DNA of 18,556 bases from an uncultured Lachnospira sp. (GTDB lineage Bacteria; Bacillota; Clostridia; Lachnospirales; Lachnospiraceae). The notes beneath the pieces were generated by a model. That model searched no databases, was not told where the DNA came from, and worked only from the letters and a program-made list of their open reading frames with translations. The stretch is taken from NCBI GenBank assembly GCA_934358235.1, contig CAKRKK010000022.1:1-18556 (forward strand). The letters run 5' to 3'. The position numbers and the translations under genes are program-made. Positions 14,421-18,556 of this stretch are shown piece by piece. Within the stretch, counting starts at the first letter, position 1; every line of letters starts with the position of its first letter.

Positions 14421-15821
14421 TCAGAAGCTTAGCTTTCTTCTTGAGTAGTGATGGCGTCTGTTCTTTGATAAAGTATTATTGTTAATTATTGTTATAATAA
14501 TAAGAATTACTGCTACTATTCCAACTATTACCCATATATTTATCTTAAGACATTTCTTAGGAGAAAGCTTTGTTTCTGTTACCTCATTGCTAAGATATGG
14601 AAGCTGGCTGTCCTTTACCGCATTACCTGAGGAGATGGATAAGGTAGTAGAACCAACAGTATTATCCCCATATTGATAATTAAGTCTGGCAGTCAGTTTA
14701 TTGTCAGAGTTAGTTATGTCATAGTCCTTGTTAAGCTGCATAGTTACATCAGATGTTGAGCCGTTGTTTGGAATAGTGATAAACGAAGCACTTAAGTTAA
14801 AGCCAAGTCTGGTTTTATTGAAAACATCAGATGAATAATAATTGTCAGTTGAGAATAATGAGCTTACCTTAGAGTCTGAGGTTGTAGACTTCTTAAAGTT
14901 GCTAAAGCCCCAGTCAAATAAGGTTCTTGTATCAGTATAACGTGTTGTATCGTCAGGCGACCTAAATACAACACATATTAATCTCATTCCATCTTTTTCT
15001 GCAAAGGTTACAAGGGTAAATAAGGATTCATCAGTAAATCCGGTTTTACCACCCTTACAGTATTCGTAGTAGAATTCACGTCCCTTAAGCATTTTATGTC
15101 TGTGCTTGATAGTTCTTTGAGCAGACATATTAGTTGCTGGTATTGTGTACGAAGCTGCGGTTGAGTCTATACCTACAAAGGAAGCGTTGTTATAACAGCC
15201 TCTTGCAATCATAGCCATATCATAGGCAGTTGTATAGTGGTTTGGATTGTAAAGGCCACTTGCATTGGCAAAATGTGTATTAATCGCACCGAGCTCTTTA
15301 GCCTTGTTATTCATCATGTCAACAAAGGCATCTATTGAACCTGCAACCTGCTCACCAAGAGCGTAGGCAATTTCGTTAGCAGAGTATAATAACAGGCCAT
15401 ATAAGCCCTGTTCAACTGTAATCTGTTCGCCTGCCTTCATGCTAAGATTGGCATCCTCATAAGGATTGATAGAGCCGGCAGCCTTAGGAGAGAAAGTCAT
15501 AGTGTCACTAAGATTGCAATTCTCTATCGTAAGAAGTCCTGTTAATATCTTTGTTGTAGATGCAGGATAGCATTTACGGTGGGAATCCTTTTCGTAAAGT
15601 ATCGAGCCGGTATCGGCATCTATAAGAATAGCACTTTCGCAGGTTATAGAAGGGGCATCGGGCCATACCGTTTTATCAGAGCTGCGGTTTGTTCCAGAGG
15701 AGGAAGAAACCGTTGCAGCAGAAACCGGTGCTGTGGCTGATAATACGGTGACGGCTATTATAGTTAAGGTTGTTAAAGAACTTATAGTCCTTTTAATATA
15801 TTTTTTAAATGAATTAAACAT
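14421..15821 (-). CDS. D-alanyl-D-alanine carboxypeptidase (PBP5/DacF-like, peptidase S11)
   Basis: A 466-residue exported penicillin-binding protein that trims the terminal D-Ala from peptidoglycan pentapeptides outside the membrane. A signal peptide is clear (FKKYIKR, hydrophobic core, likely cleavage after APVSA, ~35). The serine-peptidase triad motifs are intact: SxxK as S88-T-T-K91, SxN as S147-A-N149, and K259-T-G261. The C-terminal half carries a beta-rich domain like PBP5_C. Unlike the amphipathic-helix anchor of E. coli PBP5, the protein ends with a true hydrophobic segment (~426-446) and a basic tail (NRRHHYSRRKLSF), so it is membrane-anchored at its C-terminus. Start 15821 is chosen because GGAG lies 8 bases before it; the longer frame to 15857 has no ribosome site. 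It stands alone between convergent fliS and divergent trmB. Confidence 0.95.
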   Translation of the reverse strand: MFNSFKKYIKRTISSLTTLTIIAVTVLSATAPVSAATVSSSSGTNRSSDKTVWPDAPSITCESAILIDADTGSILYEKDSHRKCYPASTTKILTGLLTIENCNLSDTMTFSPKAAGSINPYEDANLSMKAGEQITVEQGLYGLLLYSANEIAYALGEQVAGSIDAFVDMMNNKAKELGAINTHFANASGLYNPNHYTTAYDMAMIARGCYNNASFVGIDSTAASYTIPATNMSAQRTIKHRHKMLKGREFYYEYCKGGKTGFTDESLFTLVTFAEKDGMRLICVVFRSPDDTTRYTDTRTLFDWGFSNFKKSTTSDSKVSSLFSTDNYYSSDVFNKTRLGFNLSASFITIPNNGSTSDVTMQLNKDYDITNSDNKLTARLNYQYGDNTVGSTTLSISSGNAVKDSQLPYLSNEVTETKLSPKKCLKINIWVIVGIVAVILIIITIINNNTLSKNRRHHYSRRKLSF

Positions 15822-15861
15822 AGTTAAAGCTCCATTTCTAATCAGATATACATACACAATT

Positions 15862-15890
15862 AATATAACACATAATAACTCTTTATTAAA
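15862..15890 (-). promoter_or_regulatory. Candidate extended -10 promoter for the carboxypeptidase gene
   Basis: On the minus strand, TGTTATATT (plus 15862-15870) is an extended -10. A weak -35, TTTAAT (plus 15885-15890), lies 17 bases upstream. The leader would be about 35 bases. Confidence 0.4.
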
Positions 15891-15900
15891 TACAGAATTA

Positions 15901-15930
15901 AATTTAATATTGTAATTTAATATTGTAATT
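15901..15930. repeat. 13-bp AT-rich tandem repeat in the divergent spacer
   Basis: AATTTAATATTGT occurs at 15901-15913 and again at 15914-15926, with a partial third copy to 15930. It sits between the two divergent promoters of the 337-base carboxypeptidase/trmB spacer (15822-16158). It may act as an UP-like AT element or be simple slippage. Confidence 0.6.
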
Positions 15931-15943
15931 AGTTATTTAGATT

Positions 15944-15971
15944 TTGACTTTTTGCAGTATTATAGTATGAT
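15944..15971 (+). promoter_or_regulatory. Sigma-A promoter for the trmB transcript
   Basis: TTGACT (15944-15949) and TATGAT (15966-15971) are spaced by 16 bases. The transcript would start near 15978, giving an unusually long leader of ~180 bases before trmB. Confidence 0.65.
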
Positions 15972-15999
15972 TATTAAAGTATGAGGTATGTGTAAGAGT

Positions 16000-16046
16000 C
16001 ATACAGCGTTCTTTTGTATGTTGTCTGCAGGGAATCACTCTGGACA
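16000..16046 (+). promoter_or_regulatory. Two short hairpins in the trmB leader
   Basis: CATACA/TGTATG (16000-16005 with 16015-16020) is followed directly by TGTC-CAG/CTG-GACA (16022-16030 with 16040-16046, with a 2-base bulge). Neither matches a riboswitch or T-box I recognise. They show that the leader may be structured. Confidence 0.3.
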
Positions 16047-16108
16047 CATAATTCATAAAAAATATAAGAATAATTATACAGGTAAATATAATGTATAGGA
16101 GCAGATTA

Positions 16109-16141
16109 ATGCAATATCCAGATACATTTTTACAAGGATAA
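16109..16141 (+). CDS. Candidate 10-residue leader peptide ORF upstream of trmB
   Basis: ATG at 16109 opens a 10-codon frame, MQYPDTFLQG, ending in TAA at 16139-16141, 17 bases before the trmB start. AGGAG (16097-16101) lies exactly 7 bases upstream, a better Shine-Dalgarno spacing than that of trmB itself (GGAGG with only 4 bases). It could be a translated leader that couples ribosome arrival to trmB. It is equally possible that a chance ATG follows a chance purine run; codon evidence is impossible at this length. Confidence 0.3.
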   Translation: MQYPDTFLQG

Positions 16142-16158
16142 CCTGGAATGGAGGAAAT

Positions 16159-16800
16159 ATGCGTTTAAGAAATGTACCGGGAGCCAGAGAGGTAATGCTT
16201 GAGAATGCTTATGTATTCACAGAGCCACAGGGAATGAAGGGAACATGGGAGGAAGTGTTTGGCAACAGCAATCCAATACATATAGAGATAGGTATGGGAA
16301 AGGGCGTGTTCATAACTACACTTGCAGCGAATAATCCGGATATTAATTATGTAGGGATAGAGAAATATTCAAGTGTTCTTTTAAGAGCGGTAGAGAAGCA
16401 GGATGAACTTCAACTGCCTAACCTTAGATTTATCCGTATGGATGCAGAGAATATAAACGAAGTATTTGGTGAAAATGAGGTGGATAGAATATATCTTAAC
16501 TTCTCTGATCCATGGCCTAAGGACAGACACGCTAAGAGAAGATTAACCTCAAGACAGTTCTTTTCAAGATATGACAAGCTGTTAAAGAAAACTGGAAGAG
16601 TAGAATTCAAGACAGATAACAGGGCATTGTTTGACTTCTCAGTTGAGGAGGTAGGAGAAGCAGGCTGGACACTAAAAGAGTGTACTTATGATCTGCATAA
16701 GGATGAACGTCTTAACGAAGGTAATGTGATGACAGAGTATGAGAAGAAGTTTTCAGAAATGGGCAATCCAATATGTAAGCTTATCGCAGACAGAAAGTAA
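16159..16800 (+). CDS. trmB: tRNA (guanine-N7-)-methyltransferase
   Basis: A 213-residue SAM-dependent Rossmann methyltransferase that makes m7G46 in the variable loop of tRNAs. The SAM-binding motif IEIGMGKG (43-50), the acidic SAM contact E68 in VGIEKY, D96 in MDAEN, the TrmB signature NFSDPWPKDRHAKRRL (114-129, with D117), and the C-terminal TEYEKKF substrate loop (192-198) are all present. The length matches single-domain bacterial TrmB. GGAGG sits 4 bases before the ATG, a short spacing. The gene follows a long leader with a candidate small ORF. No terminator with a T-run follows; instead a 66-nt hairpin and a second small ORF come next. Confidence 0.97.
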   Translation: MRLRNVPGAREVMLENAYVFTEPQGMKGTWEEVFGNSNPIHIEIGMGKGVFITTLAANNPDINYVGIEKYSSVLLRAVEKQDELQLPNLRFIRMDAENINEVFGENEVDRIYLNFSDPWPKDRHAKRRLTSRQFFSRYDKLLKKTGRVEFKTDNRALFDFSVEEVGEAGWTLKECTYDLHKDERLNEGNVMTEYEKKFSEMGNPICKLIADRK

Positions 16801-16814
16801 TATATTGTAACATA

Positions 16815-16880
16815 AACACCCCCATAGGAATATAATAGCTTATAGGAATAAGAAAGCTGTTATATTACTGTGGGGGTGTT
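16815..16880 (+). promoter_or_regulatory. Long 66-nt hairpin downstream of trmB
   Basis: AACACCCCCA (16815-16824) pairs with TGGGGGTGTT (16871-16880). After a short imperfect segment, AATATAATAGCTT pairs with AAGCTGTTATATT (one G-U), giving ~26 pairs around a ~12-base loop. A 9-bp direct repeat ATAGGAATA (16824-16832, 16842-16850) lies inside. No T-run follows on the plus strand (AGCATGCG), so it is an unusual terminator at best. Its 3' arm contains GGGGGTG, which can serve as the Shine-Dalgarno of the small ORF at 16884. Confidence 0.6.
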
Positions 16881-16883
16881 AGC

Positions 16884-17015
16884 ATGCGTTGTAACAGATG
16901 TTGTCTGTTAAACAGAATCAATGAGTTCTTATATTACCATAAATGCTGGAACAAACGGTTAGTTCGTTTCGTACATTCCTGGAATGAGATATATCATATA
17001 ATTAACTGTAAGTAA
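16884..17015 (+). CDS. Candidate 43-residue Cys/aromatic-rich basic small protein
   Basis: An ATG 3 bases after the long hairpin opens 43 codons ending TAA at 17013-17015, 10 bases before the converging gene's stop. The predicted peptide starts MRCNRCCLLNRINEF and contains five cysteines (3, 6, 7, 21, 42), three tryptophan/tyrosine clusters and a net positive charge; no signal peptide or known domain is evident. GGGGGTG (16872-16878), one base from GGAGGTG and 5 bases upstream, is a plausible ribosome site and lies within the hairpin's 3' arm, so translation could depend on the hairpin opening. I do not recognise a family. Chance is a real alternative at this length, although the frame fills nearly the whole gap. 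Confidence 0.33.
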   Translation: MRCNRCCLLNRINEFLYYHKCWNKRLVRFVHSWNEIYHIINCK

Positions 17016-17025
17016 AAGGTACAGG

Positions 17026-18408
17026 CTACATCTCATCAGGTGAATCATAAGGCTTTACGGTTATGTTACGCTTCTTAAGAAAGTGTTCAATGACAATGTT
17101 AAGTATATAGCATATAACAGCCATAGTAGGAACACCCAGAAACATACCAAGAACGCCAAACATAGCTCCACCTACAATAATAGCAAATATAACCCATAGC
17201 GGCTTTAAGCCGGTGCTGTCGCCAAGAATCTTAGGTCCAAGAAAGAGCCCGTCGAACTGCTGTATAATAAGAATCATAATTGCAAAGAATATGACCTGTA
17301 TAGGATTCACGATGACAATTATTATACCACCAAGAACGCCGCCGATATATGGACCAAAGTAAGGAATCATATTAGTTATGCCAACGATTACGCTGATGAG
17401 CACAGTATATGGAAACTTGAATATATTCATGCATATAAAACAGATGATTCCTATTATAAGAGAATCAAGAGCCTTTCCATACATAAACTTTAAGAATATA
17501 TTGGTGCTTTCGCGGCATATGCTTCTTGCGGTATCAGCTCCCTGCTTAGGAAATATTGCATAGAGCAGTCTTTTGAACTGGTAAAATATGTTCTTGTGGT
17601 CAGAAATCATATATATAGATACCATAATTGCTATGATAAGGTTTATTAGTCCCTTGACAATGGCCATAGAAGTGTTTACCACATAAGGCACAAGATTAGC
17701 CAGTGTGTCTGTCAGATAGGACAGTACCTTAGGATATAAGGACGTAAGCTGTTCGTTGATAATATTGTAATCTATAAATCCAAGATTAGCGTGGTTGTTC
17801 TCAAAGTTATCAATAAATACTGTTAAATTGTTATACCATACAGGCAGCTTTTCAACAATATCGGTCATGCTTGTATATAACTGTGGAAGAATGAATACCA
17901 TAAGTATGGAAACAGCACCAATAGCTATTACATAGGTCATAAGTATGGATAGCCACTTTGCCAGCTTGTCCGACTTTATATGGCATACCTCCTTAAAGAG
18001 CCTGCGGTAAAAGAAGCTTACAAGTGGGTATAGGACAAAGGCTATGAATGCACCGACAAGAAATGGTGCAATAACCTGCATGCCCTGCCCTACAAGATTA
18101 ACAGTATTGTTAAAGCTTCCCACTATTCTTACGAGCAGAATAGTTCCAAGAACAAAGGCAAGACCATATATCATGATGGTAAAGTATCTGCTGTTTGGCT
18201 GAAAACGGTTGCGCCCTACCGGCTCATCTATATTACTGCGTTTTCTGTTATTGCTGTTATTACAGTTGCTATTATTATTGCAATTATTATTATTGTTGTT
18301 GTTATTATTGTTATTATTATTATTGTTATTATTATTATTGTTATTGCTGTTGTCCAAGTTGTTATTAATGTCCTGCGTGTGGCAGGACTGATTGCCGTCA
18401 GTATGCAT
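17026..18408 (-). CDS. AI-2E family transporter (TqsA/PerM-like) with polyasparagine N-terminus
   Basis: A 460-residue membrane protein of the AI-2E transporter family (autoinducer-2 exporter TqsA, PerM, YtvI and relatives); members move diverse small molecules or ions and the substrate cannot be assigned. After a ~75-residue cytoplasmic head come hydrophobic segments in the family pattern: TM1-TM2 (~76-135), a soluble loop with LPVWYNNLTVFIDN, and a C-terminal half with the signatures NMIPYFGPYIGGVLGG and GPKILGDSTGLKPLWV followed by GGAMFGVLGMFLGVP. The head is odd: residues 22-42 are 21 consecutive Asn, with more N/S/C-rich sequence to ~54. The start at 18408 is set by AAGGAG 6 bases upstream; a longer frame to 18468 has no ribosome site. 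It converges on trmB and has no clear T-run terminator. Confidence 0.93.
   Translation of the reverse strand: MHTDGNQSCHTQDINNNLDNSNNNNNNNNNNNNNNNNNNNNNCNNNSNCNNSNNRKRSNIDEPVGRNRFQPNSRYFTIMIYGLAFVLGTILLVRIVGSFNNTVNLVGQGMQVIAPFLVGAFIAFVLYPLVSFFYRRLFKEVCHIKSDKLAKWLSILMTYVIAIGAVSILMVFILPQLYTSMTDIVEKLPVWYNNLTVFIDNFENNHANLGFIDYNIINEQLTSLYPKVLSYLTDTLANLVPYVVNTSMAIVKGLINLIIAIMVSIYMISDHKNIFYQFKRLLYAIFPKQGADTARSICRESTNIFLKFMYGKALDSLIIGIICFICMNIFKFPYTVLISVIVGITNMIPYFGPYIGGVLGGIIIVIVNPIQVIFFAIMILIIQQFDGLFLGPKILGDSTGLKPLWVIFAIIVGGAMFGVLGMFLGVPTMAVICYILNIVIEHFLKKRNITVKPYDSPDEM
18283..18345 (-). repeat. Trinucleotide (AAT/AAC) microsatellite encoding 21 Asn
   Basis: Twenty-one consecutive in-frame codons are AAT or AAC on the minus strand (ATT/GTT on plus). 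The mix is mostly AAT with AAC interspersed, so it is an imperfect microsatellite. N/S/C codons flank it on both sides. Repeat-length change here would be in frame and alter only the cytoplasmic head of the transporter. Confidence 0.9.
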
Positions 18409-18500
18409 ATATATCTCCTTACATCTGATAATGTTGTGTGTGTCCCAGATAAAAAGCCAGATTCGCAAATAGAAATGCTTCGGTTATTGTGGACACTTAT

Positions 18501-18530
18501 TCTATAATGATACTCTATATTATGCCGCAA
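18501..18530 (-). promoter_or_regulatory. Candidate promoter for the AI-2E family gene
   Basis: On the minus strand TTGCGG (plus 18525-18530) is followed after 18 bases by TATAGA (plus 18501-18506). The leader to the ATG at 18408 would be ~85 bases. T-runs lie just upstream of the -35, at the window edge. Confidence 0.4.
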
Positions 18531-18556
18531 AAAAACCCTTTTTTCGTTAAAAAAAC

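Noticed and set aside
15978..16158. T-box or known riboswitch in the trmB leader
   Set aside because: No T-box GGTGG/ACCxCG element or other family motif could be seen; only short hairpins.
16953..16969. AAACG/CGTTT inverted repeat inside the small ORF
   Set aside because: A 5-bp stem is expected by chance and has no terminator features.
18209..18391. Plus-strand ORF encoding a long leucine run
   Set aside because: It is the antisense shadow of the Asn microsatellite in the AI-2E family gene; it has no ribosome site and its composition is forced by ATT/GTT repeats read as TTA/TTG.
18525..18556. A/T palindrome near the window end as a terminator
   Set aside because: The A7-CCC-T6 stretch gives only an A-T stem and the sequence is cut by the window edge; it cannot be judged.

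Overview
The window looks like chromosomal DNA from a motile, low-GC Clostridia bacterium, most likely a Lachnospiraceae member (Lachnospira/Roseburia/Butyrivibrio-like). The reasons are the AT-rich composition, strong AGGAGG-type ribosome binding sites, clostridial flagellin/FliS, a sigma-28 (SigD-type) promoter, a chemoreceptor/EAL pair, and a large flagellin-adjacent protein with a FliK-like C-terminus of a kind I associate with that family. Species cannot be fixed from the sequence alone. I see no tRNA, rRNA, CRISPR array, insertion sequence, prophage or attachment site.

Layout, left to right. (1) 1-367: the 3' end of a MATE efflux pump, whose stop codon lies in a 37-bp tandem duplication, then a terminator. 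(2) 368-4215: a chemoreceptor with its own sigma-A promoter and an upstream G9 tract, followed by a PAS/degenerate-GGDEF/EAL c-di-GMP phosphodiesterase and a 20-bp-stem terminator. (3) 4216-6526: a DEDDh exonuclease (plus strand) convergent with an MraY-family glycosyl-1-phosphate transferase (minus strand). (4) 6470-8765: a divergent promoter region, the glycogen branching enzyme glgB and its terminator. (5) 8766-14360: the flagellar block: a 1073-residue FliK-like protein, flagellin behind a near-consensus sigma-28 promoter, FliS, and a bidirectional terminator. (6) 14421-15821: a D-Ala-D-Ala carboxypeptidase (minus strand). (7) 15822-17015: a structured leader with a candidate 10-codon ORF, then trmB, then a 66-nt hairpin and a candidate 43-codon ORF. 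(8) 17026-18530: an AI-2E family membrane protein (minus strand) with a 21-residue asparagine run.

Functionally the window mixes motility (receptor, c-di-GMP hydrolysis, flagellin, its chaperone, a hook-length-control-like protein) with envelope genes (MraY paralogue, carboxypeptidase) and housekeeping (GlgB, TrmB, exonuclease). The receptor-EAL pair and the flagellin-FliS pair look like two short transcription units serving motility. Most other genes stand alone behind their own promoters and terminators.

The least ordinary items are the FliK-like helical-repeat protein beside flagellin, the small ORF whose Shine-Dalgarno sits in the arm of a long hairpin, the trmB leader ORF, the polyasparagine microsatellite, the G9 tract, and the GGA-bearing flagellin leader (candidate CsrA target). 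I found no clear evidence of a wholly new multi-gene system.
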